Assembly: GCA_963719875.1 (NCBI GenBank)
Contig: CAVRDJ010000004.1
Coordinates: 1,860,001 to 1,924,000, forward strand
Length of the DNA stretch: 64,000 bases
Direction of reading: 5' to 3'
Source of the DNA: Palsa-360 sp963719875
GTDB taxonomy: Bacteria > Acidobacteriota > Terriglobia > Acidiferrales > UBA7541
Shown here: piece by piece, positions 16,541 to 24,528 of the stretch
Numbering within the stretch: position 1 is the first letter of the stretch
Layout: the number at the start of each line of letters is the position of its first letter
Made by a program: the position numbers and the translations under genes
The notes under the pieces: model-generated
Database searches by the model: none
What the model was told of the DNA's origin: nothing
Seen by the model: the letters and a program-made list of their open reading frames with translations, nothing else

Positions 16541-16802
16541 TAGCGCAGGCTTCAGCCTGTGGCCCTTCGCTTTTACAAACCACAAATTCCACAGGCTGGA
16601 CAGCTTGCGGAAAAATTCAAATTTTTGTCATTCCGAGGCGCGCTGCGCGCCGAGGAACCTCTCTTTTCCTGGGTTTAAACCAAAGAGGGATTCTTCACTT
16701 CGTTCGGGATGACAAAATAAATTACTTTTTCCGCGGCCTGTTCAGCCTGTGGCCCTTCGCTTTCAAAAACCATAAATTCCACAGGCTGAAGCCTGCGCTA
16801 CT
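16541..16802. repeat. Nested repeat: MITE M copy 4 between two inverted-repeat copies
   Basis: The unit cagcctgtggcccttcgctt...ccacaggctg occurs at 16553-16598 and again at 16743-16788. Between them, at 16601-16741, lies element M (gtcattccgaggcgcgctgc and tcgttcgggatgacaaaata as inner arms). The outer ends are tagcgcaggcttcagcctgt and aggctgaagcctgcgctact. The remaining bases to the next gene (16803-16987) hold only a short minus-strand frame I do not accept. Confidence 0.8.
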
Positions 16803-16987
16803 TGAGGGCATCGAGTCCCGGCTGCTGCGATCATCGCTTCAAATACTTCTTGCGGGCTGAAGGGGCGGGGTGTATACGTCCCATTCAGGAATGTCAGGAC
16901 AGGAGACCCCGGCCCGTCGGCGGCGAAATTCAAAGGAATTTTCACCGCCCATTTCCTTCAAAAATTTCACCCAACGAGGAGGTTCCC

Positions 16988-17332
16988 ATGCCACTTTTCC
17001 TAAGCCAGGTCGCCTACAACGAAGAAGGCTGGCAAGCGCTCGTTTCCAATCCCCAAAACCGGCTGGAAGCGATCCGGCCGGTAGTTGATAAACTCGGCGG
17101 ACGCATCATCAACGCCTATTTCGCGTTCGGCGATTACGATTTTATCCTCATTTCGGAATTCCCGAACAACATGAGCGCCGCCGCGCTCGCCATCGCCGCC
17201 GCAGCGGGCGGTGCGATCAAGTCGATCAAGACCACGCCGTTGATGGATGCCGCGGAAGGCCTTGAAGCAGTCCGCAAGGCCGCCTCTTCCGGCTATCGCG
17301 CTCCGTCCGGCGCACGGCCCGCTAGCGCTTAA
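16988..17332 (+). CDS. GYD domain protein
   Basis: A 114-residue protein of the GYD family (PF08734), named for the motif seen here as AYFAFGDYDFILISEFPNN (FGDYD near residue 43). These small alpha/beta (dimeric ferredoxin-like) proteins are widespread and uncharacterised. ATG 16988 has GAGGAGG 5-6 bases upstream. No functional clue from neighbours. Confidence 0.88.
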   Translation: MPLFLSQVAYNEEGWQALVSNPQNRLEAIRPVVDKLGGRIINAYFAFGDYDFILISEFPNNMSAAALAIAAAAGGAIKSIKTTPLMDAAEGLEAVRKAASSGYRAPSGARPASA

Positions 17333-17363
17333 TGAAATCCCTACAGGATGTCGATTTCATCAG

Positions 17364-17438
17364 GTAGGACGGGCTTCAGCCTGTCGGGTTTGATCGCACA
17401 TTTGAGCAGAATCCCAGACAGGCTGAAGCCCGTCCTAC
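17364..17438. repeat. Inverted repeat, 'gtaggacgggcttcagcctg' family, copy 2
   Basis: Same arms as 15861-15934 with a similar loop. It sits downstream of the GYD gene, where it could also serve as a transcription terminator, and just upstream of ribBA. No FMN riboswitch-like conserved elements were seen between it and ribBA. Confidence 0.85.
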
Positions 17439-17532
17439 TCCCGCGTCGCACGTTGCCGCAGTTGCGCTGATTCGGTATAGTCAGAGAAGCAATCCACAAG
17501 CAAAATCTCGGCTCAGGAGTTGCGAACCCGTT

Positions 17533-18717
17533 ATGTCCGACGAACTTATCCCGTTTGCCAGCGTTGAGGAAGCCGTCGAAGAAATCCGCCAGGGGCGGCA
17601 AATTGTGCTCGTGGACGACGAAGACCGCGAGAACGAGGGCGACCTCACAATGGCCGCGGAAAAGATCACACCCGAGGCGGTGAACTTCATGGCCAAAAAC
17701 GGCCGCGGCCTCGTGTGCCTGGCGCTGACCGAAGAGCGCTGCGACGATCTGGCCCTGCCTCTAATGACCCCGGTGAACACGTCGAACTACGGCACGGCCT
17801 TCACCGAATCGATCGACGCGCGGCGCGGCACGACCACCGGAATCAGCACGGCCGATCGCGCAATAACCATCCTCACGGCCATCGACGCGGGAACGCGCCC
17901 GACCGATCTTGCGCGCCCGGGACATGTTTTCCCCCTGCGCGCTCGAAACGGCGGCGTGCTGGTGCGCGCCGGGCAGACGGAAGCGTCGGTGGACCTGGCG
18001 CGGATCGCCGGACTCACTCCCGCGGGCGTGATCTGCGAAATCATGAATGAAGACGGCACGATGGCGCGCCTGCCGCAACTCGCGGACTTCTGCCGCGTGC
18101 ATGGCCTGAAGCTGCTGACCGTCGCGGAACTGATCCGCTTCCGGATGCGGAACGAGCGCTACGTCCGGCGCGTCGCCGAGACGGCTCTGCCGACGCGCTA
18201 CGGCGATTTCCGCATGATCGTGTACGCCTCCGACGTGGACCGCGAGCAGCACATCGCGCTGGTTCGTGGAAGTTTGGCCGGAGGCCCGCCGCTTGTGCGC
18301 GTGCACTCGCACTGCCTCACCGGCGATGTTTTCGCGTCCACGGAATGCGATTGCCATGAAATTATCGAGCGGTCGCTCGAATCCATTGTCGAAGAGAATC
18401 GCGGCGTGTTCGTTTACCTTCACCATACGGGGCGAGGATTCGGCATCGATCCCGCTGCGCCCGCTCCGGGCGCGCTCCCGCGCATCCTGTACCACTCGCG
18501 CGAGCAACTCGACGTGGACATCGCGCGGCAGCGCCTCTTGCAGCACGAAAGCGGCATCGGCGCGCAGATTTTGATCGATCTGGGACTGAAGAGCCTGCGC
18601 GTCCTGACCAATCATCCGAAGAAAGTTGTCGCGCTCGCAGGCTACGGCCTGACGATCACCGAGCAAGTCCCGCTCCGAACCGCTTCGTCCAAGAAACGCA
18701 CGCATCAGACGCTTTAG
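17533..18717 (+). CDS. ribBA: RibBA: DHBP synthase fused to a degenerate GTP cyclohydrolase II domain
   Basis: A 394-residue riboflavin biosynthesis protein. Residues 1-205 are 3,4-dihydroxy-2-butanone-4-phosphate synthase, with DDEDRENEGD (28-37), GTTTGISTADR, RPGHVFPL (H131) and CEIMNEDGTMAR. The usual second metal histidine (GHTEA) is glutamine here (GQTEA, Q148), a variant I recall in other RibBA proteins. Residues 215-394 match GTP cyclohydrolase II and keep the zinc cysteines C261, C272 and C274. However, the segment that should read GRxIGL...RAY...DTVEAN...ERDF is replaced by GRGFGIDPAAPAPGALPRIL and following residues, with no DTVEAN and no equivalent of the catalytic arginine. The cyclohydrolase half may therefore be inactive, as in RibBX-type proteins. 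Confidence 0.9.
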   Translation: MSDELIPFASVEEAVEEIRQGRQIVLVDDEDRENEGDLTMAAEKITPEAVNFMAKNGRGLVCLALTEERCDDLALPLMTPVNTSNYGTAFTESIDARRGTTTGISTADRAITILTAIDAGTRPTDLARPGHVFPLRARNGGVLVRAGQTEASVDLARIAGLTPAGVICEIMNEDGTMARLPQLADFCRVHGLKLLTVAELIRFRMRNERYVRRVAETALPTRYGDFRMIVYASDVDREQHIALVRGSLAGGPPLVRVHSHCLTGDVFASTECDCHEIIERSLESIVEENRGVFVYLHHTGRGFGIDPAAPAPGALPRILYHSREQLDVDIARQRLLQHESGIGAQILIDLGLKSLRVLTNHPKKVVALAGYGLTITEQVPLRTASSKKRTHQTL

Positions 18718-18789
18718 GTAGCGCAGGCTTCAGCCTGTGGGGTTTGGTCCATGCAAGGACGAACCCCCACTGGCTGAAGCCTGCGCTAC
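18718..18789. repeat. Inverted repeat, 'gtagcgcaggcttcagcctg' family
   Basis: Begins one base after the ribBA stop: arms gtagcgcaggcttcagcc and ggctgaagcctgcgctac around a ~36-base loop containing ggtttggtccatgcaaggac. Related elements at 24254, 27241, 29947 and 52587 also sit directly after genes. Confidence 0.9.
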
Positions 18790-18807
18790 TTAAACCTCAT
18801 TCAACCG

Positions 18808-19149
18808 CTATTTCTTTGCAGGAGGACTAACTTTCTGCGCGGGCGGAGGCGGCGCGGAAACGGTGACGTACGGCCGCAACGCGTCTAGCTTTTTCTGACT
18901 GATGCCGCGGACGGCGAGCAAATCTTCTAAGCGGTGAAAACGGCCGCTCTTCTGCCGCAGATCGATAATTCTCTGCGCCGTGACCGGCCCCACGCCGGGC
19001 AATTCCTGAAGTTCCTTCACGTTCGCGAGGTTGAGATCGATCGGCTTCGCGGGAGGATGTTTCTGGGCCTGTGCGGCTACAAAAGAAAGAACGAAGAGGA
19101 GCGTGGCGATCAGAGCGACAACACGGGAAGAGATGGATGAAGATATCAT
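18808..19149 (-). CDS. ComEA-like helix-hairpin-helix protein, secreted
   Basis: A 113-residue protein with a signal peptide (ALIATLLFVLSFVAAQAQ) followed by one ComEA-type double helix-hairpin-helix region: DLNLANVKELQELPGVGPVT, then RIIDLR, FHRLEDLLAVRGISQKKLD. Such domains bind double-stranded DNA without sequence preference and act in DNA uptake; short forms are also found in unrelated settings. The ATG overlaps the upstream stop by ATGA, so it is coupled to the membrane protein gene and lies at the end of the M16 peptidase operon. Confidence 0.85.
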   Translation of the reverse strand: MISSSISSRVVALIATLLFVLSFVAAQAQKHPPAKPIDLNLANVKELQELPGVGPVTAQRIIDLRQKSGRFHRLEDLLAVRGISQKKLDALRPYVTVSAPPPPAQKVSPPAKK

Positions 19150-19367
19150 CGCGACCTTCGATGGCGATCATAAATGAACAATGCCGCAATGCAAAGAAGG
19201 ATGCCGGTCGAGAAGGAAAAAATAGTAATTCCCTCGCCAAAGTGAAGGCCGATAAACGTCCGAGCCACTCCAAGTGATAACAAGCCGGCGAAGAGAAGCG
19301 CCACGCTTACGCTTCGTGGAATTCTTGCCCGCCAGGACGGGTCAGATGCGATTTCCTTGCGCGTCAT
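19146..19367 (-). CDS. Small membrane protein of unknown function
   Basis: A 73-residue protein with two hydrophobic segments (SVALLFAGLLSLGVARTFI and ITIFSFSTGILLCIAALFIY) and a basic C-terminus. ATG 19367 has GAGG upstream and lies inside the end of the M16 gene (26-base overlap); its stop overlaps the comEA start. This close packing supports a real gene. No family recognised. Confidence 0.6.
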   Translation of the reverse strand: MTRKEIASDPSWRARIPRSVSVALLFAGLLSLGVARTFIGLHFGEGITIFSFSTGILLCIAALFIYDRHRRSR

Positions 19368-20718
19368 AGACCTCGGGCGTGCCGAACAGCGCGGCTTGCG
19401 ATTCAATCTGCGCCCGGTCGCCGACGATCACAATTTGCGCGTGGGCCGAATCGAAATATTTCTGCGCCGCATCGAGAACGTCCGCTGACGTGAGGCTCAA
19501 GACGCGCTCACGAAAGGTTTCCAAATAATCGTCGGGAAGTTTTTCGAGCGTGGTGGTGGCCAGCTGGCCGGCGAGACCATCCTGCGTCGCCAGGCCCAGC
19601 GAAAATATTCCGGTCACATAGTTGCGCGCATCGTCCAGTTCTTCCTCGCCCACGGGCGTGGAACGCATGCGATCGATCTCGTAGAAAATTTCAGTCAGGG
19701 TGGCGGCGACCACGTCGTTGCGCACCGCCGCGCCGATGCTGAAATACCCGTGCTGGCGCAAGGGATGCGCCCCGCTGCGCGGGCTGTAGGTGTAGCCTTT
19801 CTGCTCGCGGATGTTCATCACCAATCGCGAATTGAACGCGCCGCCATAAATCGAATTCGCCAGCGTGAGGCGCAGCCAGTCCGGATGCTTTCGCGTGATG
19901 GCGCGATTGCCAATCAAGATTTGCGTCTGCACGGATTCCGGCAGATGCACGAGATACACCCGGCGCCCCTGCATTTCGGGCAGCGCCGGATCGGGCGCCG
20001 CCTCCACCGGGCCGGACGACCATGAGCCGAACACTTTCTCAATCTGGGCAAGCATTGTCTGTGGCGAGAAGTCTCCCACCATCACGAGCAACCCGTTTCC
20101 GGGGCGGTAGTAACTCCGGTAAAAATCCTTGAGCTGTTCGACGCGGTAGTTCGTCACCTGCTCTTCGGTCGGCGAAATCGTGCCGTACGGATGCGCGCCA
20201 AACAGGACGCGCCGCAAGCGCTCGCTGGCCAGAAAGCCGGGCGTGGTGCGCTCGATTCGCAAGCCCTCAACGAGTTGACGCCGCTCGCGTTCGAATTCGT
20301 CCGCGGGAAAGGAAGCTTGCTGCGCCAGCTCCGAGACGAGCACCAGCAGATCGTTCGAAAACTCCACCAGGCCGGCGAACGAAATCACGCTGGTATCGGC
20401 GCCAGCGCCCGAAGAAAGATCCGAGCCCATCCGCCTCAGGTCTTCCTCGATTTGGCGGCTGGTGCGCTCCGTGGTGCCCGTGCGGGCCACTGTAGCGGTC
20501 ATGTCAGCCAAGCCTGGAGCCTTCGCAGCCGCCACGGCGTTGCCGCTGCGGAAGAAAAGCTCTCCGGTAAATTTCGGGATCGTGTGCGATTCCACGAGTA
20601 CGACTTCGAGACCGTTCGAAAGGGTCCTGTGCACGCGCGGCGGCCAGATCACCGGGCGCGCGGGAGTGAGTGCCGGAACCGCCGAGGGTGAATCCGAACG
20701 AGGCGCGGAAGCCATCAA
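19342..20718 (-). CDS. M16 family peptidase-like protein, non-catalytic subunit
   Basis: A 458-residue M16B (pitrilysin/insulinase-type) protein. The fold is clear (LSNGLEVVLVESHTIPKFTG, then AHPYGTISPTEEQVTNYRVE and FYRSYYRPGNGLLVMVGDFS), but the HxxEH zinc motif is absent; its place reads GLADMTATVARTGT. Such inactive subunits pair with an active one, as in bacterial heterodimeric M16B peptidases. Its ATG overlaps the stop of the catalytic subunit gene (ATGA), supporting an obligate pair. Confidence 0.9.
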   Translation of the reverse strand: MMASAPRSDSPSAVPALTPARPVIWPPRVHRTLSNGLEVVLVESHTIPKFTGELFFRSGNAVAAAKAPGLADMTATVARTGTTERTSRQIEEDLRRMGSDLSSGAGADTSVISFAGLVEFSNDLLVLVSELAQQASFPADEFERERRQLVEGLRIERTTPGFLASERLRRVLFGAHPYGTISPTEEQVTNYRVEQLKDFYRSYYRPGNGLLVMVGDFSPQTMLAQIEKVFGSWSSGPVEAAPDPALPEMQGRRVYLVHLPESVQTQILIGNRAITRKHPDWLRLTLANSIYGGAFNSRLVMNIREQKGYTYSPRSGAHPLRQHGYFSIGAAVRNDVVAATLTEIFYEIDRMRSTPVGEEELDDARNYVTGIFSLGLATQDGLAGQLATTTLEKLPDDYLETFRERVLSLTSADVLDAAQKYFDSAHAQIVIVGDRAQIESQAALFGTPEVYDAQGNRI

Positions 20719-22031
20719 GCCGCCCCTTTCTTCGCCGGCTGGCGAATGGCGATCGAGCGTTTGTGCCGCAGCAACAGCTTTTGCGCGACGGATTGTACGG
20801 CCTCCGGTGTAACTTCCATGAATCCGCCGAGGATCGTGTTCACCAGTTTCGGATCGTTGTCAAACAGGGAGAAGCACGCAAGAAGATGCATCAGCCCGTA
20901 TCGCGGGATCGAGGCGCCATGCCCACCCTCGAGCATGGAAAAATAATTCGACCGGAATTTTACTTTGATGGGCTCCAGTTCGCCGGCGGTGATTCCCTTT
21001 TCTTTAATCTCGTCGATGATCTGGTCATAGGCGGCAATGGTCTGGTCCACGGAATACTCGGGCTTGTGCAGAATCCGCGTCACCATGAGCGTCGGACCGT
21101 TGTAATCGAACAAATCGCCGACGGGATAATGAATGCCGCCCTCGGCGTCGACGGCAATTTGCTCTTCGAGCACCAGGCGCCGGTAGACGCGTCCCGCGCG
21201 CCCGCCATGCAAAGCCTGGTCGAGCATGGCCGCGGCGTGCCACTCGGGCGTGAGGCGGATGGGCGACTGGTAACCGATGGCGATGCCGGGAAGCGTGCCG
21301 AATTTTTCCTCGACGACGCCGCGCCGCTCCTCGATTTGGGGAGGCTCGTCGATATCGGCGGGCGAAGGCTGCGGCCCCGACGGGATGGAGGCAAAATGGC
21401 GCTCGGCGTGCTGGATACTTTCGTCCACATCAACGTCGCCTAGAATCAGCAGGACGGCATTGGAGGGCGCGTAATACGTTTTGAAAAATTTCTGAACGTC
21501 ATCCAAAGTCGCGGCGTCGAGATCGTCGAAATCGCCGTAAAAATTGTGGGCGTTCGACCAATTGCGATAGGCAATCGGGGGAAGATCGAGCCAGGGAAAT
21601 CCGCCATAGGGCTGATTGAGTACGTTGACGCGCACTTCTTCTTTCACCACGTCGCGCTGGTTGCGCAAATTTTCGTCGTCCACCTTGAGGGCGCGCATGC
21701 GGTCCGCCTCGAGCCACAGGACTCGTTCGAGGGCATTCGAGGGGACCGACTCATAGTAATTTGTAACGTCATAATGCGTCGAGCCGTTCAACACGCCCCC
21801 GGAAGAATTGATCAGCTTGATGTGCACCATTTTGCCAGCGTTCGCCGAGCCCTGAAACATCATGTGTTCAAACAGATGGGCGAAACCGCTGCGGCCGCGG
21901 GGCTCGATTCGAAACCCGATATTGTAATAGACGCCCACCGTAGCCACTGGCGCCGCGCGGTCCGGCGAAATGACCACGCGCAGGCCGTTCGGCAGGGTCG
22001 TGCTTTCGATTGGAATGTTCAGTGAAGTCAA
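20715..22031 (-). CDS. M16 family zinc peptidase, catalytic subunit
   Basis: A 438-residue M16B peptidase with the inverted zinc motif HLFEH at residues 52-56 and the downstream glutamate-containing helix in NQRDVVKEEVRVNVLNQPYG. The arrangement catalytic-then-inactive subunit with a 4-base overlap predicts a heterodimer that degrades peptides in a closed chamber. No clear signal peptide is present, so it is probably cytoplasmic. It heads the operon that continues with the inactive subunit, a small membrane protein and a ComEA-like protein. Confidence 0.93.
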   Translation of the reverse strand: MTSLNIPIESTTLPNGLRVVISPDRAAPVATVGVYYNIGFRIEPRGRSGFAHLFEHMMFQGSANAGKMVHIKLINSSGGVLNGSTHYDVTNYYESVPSNALERVLWLEADRMRALKVDDENLRNQRDVVKEEVRVNVLNQPYGGFPWLDLPPIAYRNWSNAHNFYGDFDDLDAATLDDVQKFFKTYYAPSNAVLLILGDVDVDESIQHAERHFASIPSGPQPSPADIDEPPQIEERRGVVEEKFGTLPGIAIGYQSPIRLTPEWHAAAMLDQALHGGRAGRVYRRLVLEEQIAVDAEGGIHYPVGDLFDYNGPTLMVTRILHKPEYSVDQTIAAYDQIIDEIKEKGITAGELEPIKVKFRSNYFSMLEGGHGASIPRYGLMHLLACFSLFDNDPKLVNTILGGFMEVTPEAVQSVAQKLLLRHKRSIAIRQPAKKGAA

Positions 22032-22080
22032 GAAGCCCCCTGTGGATGAGAATCAATCACCGCTAAATCCGGCTGCTCTT

Positions 22081-22145
22081 GTAGCGCCCGCCTTCAGGCG
22101 GGCACTTTGGAATCAAGCAGATGCCCGCCTGAAGGCGGGCGCTAC
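22081..22145. repeat. Inverted repeat, 'gtagcgcccgcc' family, copy 1
   Basis: Perfect arms gtagcgcccgccttcaggcg / cgcctgaaggcgggcgctac. The loop (cactttggaatcaagcagat) is the inverse of the loop at 51473-51537, so the two elements are the same sequence in opposite orientation. It lies upstream of the M16 operon. Confidence 0.92.
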
Positions 22146-22161
22146 ATGAACCAAAACCGAG

Positions 22162-23043
22162 TTATTTCTTTTTCGAAACCGCGGCCGCACTGTAGATCCG
22201 CTCGAGCTGCTTCAACATCACTCCTGGCTGTGCGGCAAGCACTTCGGCCGTCAGGCGCGAAAGCGTCTTGTAGGCCTCCAGATATTCGGGCTCAAAATCC
22301 GCAAGGGCCTTTACGTGCCGTTCGACCGTGGAAAAATCTCCCCTCGCCAGGGGGCCGGTCCAAGCGGCGAGTGGGCCAACCCGCTCGAAATTATCCAACG
22401 TTTGCCGCGTCAGCGGCAAAAGGGCGCGCATCGCCTGTCTGCGCTTGAATCCCTGCGTCATCAGAAGACGCGTCGCCGTTTCCATGAGGGCCAGGACATA
22501 AACGCACGCAAACGATCCAGCCGCATGATACGCCGCCTTGTTTGCTCCCGACAAGCGCACGGCCACGCCGTCCATTTGGTGAATCATTTTTCGCGCGACT
22601 TGCAATGCGGCCGGGCAGCCATCAATGCCAAAAATACACTTCGCGAGGTCTGGAAGGTTTTGGTTGGAGAAGGTTTGCATCGGGTGCATCGATCCCGTGG
22701 CCGCACCCAGATCGGCGAGCGGCTGAAGCACGCTGGAATCGAGGGACCCGCTTGTGTGCAGGGCGACTTTCCCGCACCACTCATTGCCGCCGAGCCGAGC
22801 GAGATTTTTCGCCACGCCTTCAATGGCGCTATCCGGCGTGGTAATCAAAACGACTCTCGAATTCAGGACCTGATGGGTCGGCCCGTCCAGCGGCTGCCCC
22901 GCGCCGATCACACGCACAGCTTCTCGGGCCGTGGAAATGGATCGGCCCGTGACGCCGCACACTCGCCAGCCGAGTTCGTGCAAACGGCGGCCAAGTGCGC
23001 GCCCCACCCGCCCAGCGCCGACGATGGATACAGTCTCCGACAT
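22162..23043 (-). CDS. Rossmann-fold / DUF2520 domain NAD(P)-binding protein
   Basis: A 293-residue protein. The N-terminal Rossmann motif is VSIVGAGRVGRALGRRLHEL, with VVLITTPDSAIEGVA further on. The C-terminal part (SGANKAAYHAAGSFACVYVL onward) is the DUF2520 helical domain related to 6-phosphogluconate/ketopantoate-type dehydrogenases. Family function is unknown; in many genomes it lies near panBC. Start at ATG 23043 is placed just before the Rossmann strand; two further in-frame ATGs lie upstream. It is divergent from the glycosyltransferase with ~40 bases between. Confidence 0.85.
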   Translation of the reverse strand: MSETVSIVGAGRVGRALGRRLHELGWRVCGVTGRSISTAREAVRVIGAGQPLDGPTHQVLNSRVVLITTPDSAIEGVAKNLARLGGNEWCGKVALHTSGSLDSSVLQPLADLGAATGSMHPMQTFSNQNLPDLAKCIFGIDGCPAALQVARKMIHQMDGVAVRLSGANKAAYHAAGSFACVYVLALMETATRLLMTQGFKRRQAMRALLPLTRQTLDNFERVGPLAAWTGPLARGDFSTVERHVKALADFEPEYLEAYKTLSRLTAEVLAAQPGVMLKQLERIYSAAAVSKKK

Positions 23044-23082
23044 CCGCTGTGTTAGCATTATATATACAGCCATTTCCAGGCT

Positions 23083-24252
23083 GTGGACAATTTACCTTTG
23101 CACACTCTTTGGATTGTACTATTTGGTTCAATATCTTTCCTATGGATCGTTCAGGGTGTCCGGGCGGGCTTGGGCATGGCCGGCCTGCCTTGGCTTTCCG
23201 ATGTTCCGCCGATCGTCTCCAGCGACGCTCCCCTCGTTTCCATTATTTTTGCCGCGCGGGATGAAGCGGAAAAACTGCCCGCGGCAATCGAAACACTTCT
23301 GGCCCAGGATTATCCCCGGTTCGAGGTTATCGCCGTAAATGACCGCTCTACCGACCAAACGCCTGTCATCCTGCATGAAATTGAGCGCGCGCGCGGGAAC
23401 CTGATTGTCACGGATATCGCCAGCCTGCCGCCGGGCTGGTTAGGAAAGCCGCATGCACTGGTGGCCGGTTTTGAAAAATCACGCGGGGATTGGCTCGTCT
23501 TCACCGACGCGGACGTCCATTTTGCCCCGGACGTGCTGCGGCGCGCCATCGCGCTCGCCGTGGAACGCAAGTGGGACCATTTGACGCTTCTAACTACCGT
23601 CGAAATGCGCGGCTTCTGGGAAACCGCGGCGATTTCGTACTTTGGTCTCGGCTTTATTTTCGGCAATGAGCCCTGGCTGGCGGCGAATCCGCGCTCGGCG
23701 CGCTACGTGGGAGTGGGAGCCTTTCAGCTCGTGCGGCGCGCGGCCTATGAAAAAAGCGGCGGATACGCCCGGCTGTGCATGGACGTAATCGAAGACATGA
23801 AACTCGGCAAGTTGATGAAGATGGCCGGCTGCCGATCCGGCGTGGGCGTTGCCCAGGACATGATCCGTGTGCGGTGGCACAGCGGCGTGCGCAATGTCAT
23901 TCGCGGCGTCACGAAAAACATGTTTGCCGCGGTCCATTACAATCCGTTCTTCGCTGCGGCTGCGATGATGCTTTCCTTGATGATGAGCGTGCTGCCGTTT
24001 TTGGGCCTGGCATTCGCGTCGGGGTGGGCGCGCGTGTTTGCCGGGATCGCGGCATGCGCCGCCGTCCTGATTCACGCGGCCATGATTTGGTCGACGGACG
24101 CTTCGCCGCTCTACGGGCTCACGCACCCGCTCGGCGCGCTGCTATTTTGCTGGATGATCGGGCGCTCGGCCATTGCGACGCTTTGGCGCGGCGGCGTCGT
24201 CTGGCGCGGCACATTCTATCCGCTGGAGGAACTGCGCAGGGGAATGGTTTGA
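23083..24252 (+). CDS. Family 2 glycosyltransferase, HpnB-like, membrane-bound
   Basis: A 389-residue protein with an N-terminal membrane segment (LWIVLFGSISFLWIVQGV), a GT-A catalytic domain and three to four C-terminal membrane segments. Catalytic features are VSIIFAARDEAEKLPAAI, VNDRSTDQT, FTDADVHF (DXD) and a SGGY...CMDVIEDMKLGKLMK stretch. The layout resembles hopanoid-associated HpnB and carotenoid glycosyltransferases; no hopanoid genes are adjacent, so the lipid substrate is unknown. It begins with GTG at 23083. Confidence 0.85.
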   Translation: MDNLPLHTLWIVLFGSISFLWIVQGVRAGLGMAGLPWLSDVPPIVSSDAPLVSIIFAARDEAEKLPAAIETLLAQDYPRFEVIAVNDRSTDQTPVILHEIERARGNLIVTDIASLPPGWLGKPHALVAGFEKSRGDWLVFTDADVHFAPDVLRRAIALAVERKWDHLTLLTTVEMRGFWETAAISYFGLGFIFGNEPWLAANPRSARYVGVGAFQLVRRAAYEKSGGYARLCMDVIEDMKLGKLMKMAGCRSGVGVAQDMIRVRWHSGVRNVIRGVTKNMFAAVHYNPFFAAAAMMLSLMMSVLPFLGLAFASGWARVFAGIAACAAVLIHAAMIWSTDASPLYGLTHPLGALLFCWMIGRSAIATLWRGGVVWRGTFYPLEELRRGMV

Positions 24253-24253
24253 G

Positions 24254-24325
24254 GTGGCGCAGGTTTCAGCTTGCGGGGGTTCGTCCTCGCAATGACCAAA
24301 CCCCACAGGCTGAAGCCTGCGCTAC
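24254..24325. repeat. Inverted repeat, 'caggcttcagcctg' family
   Basis: Directly after the glycosyltransferase stop: gtggcgcaggtttcagcttg ... caggctgaagcctgcgctac, with gttcgtcctcgcaatgacca in the loop. Confidence 0.85.
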
Positions 24326-24528
24326 TGGGCCCGCCGGAACGCATTGGTTTTGCATTCAACTCGCATATGGAGATTCCAAAACGGGCATGAAAAAAACCAG
24401 ACAAGCGCCGAACAGGCAAATTCAGACTGCGCTAATAAGTCTTCATGTAAATTTCAGGTTTCTTTGTTACTTTGTCAGGGTAATGGCCCTGTCCCTTCCG
24501 CAACTTTTTTGAATAGAAAGGAACTCCA

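Noticed and set aside
16763..16945. 60-residue minus-strand frame with a GTG start and a fair Shine-Dalgarno
   Set aside because: The sequence (EVFEAMIAAAG near its end) vaguely resembles the end of a thioredoxin/DsbA-like protein, but the last third is repeat-derived. Possibly a gene remnant; evidence is too weak.
17440..17532. Possible FMN riboswitch before ribBA
   Set aside because: The conserved RFN elements are not visible and the leader is too short after the upstream inverted repeat.
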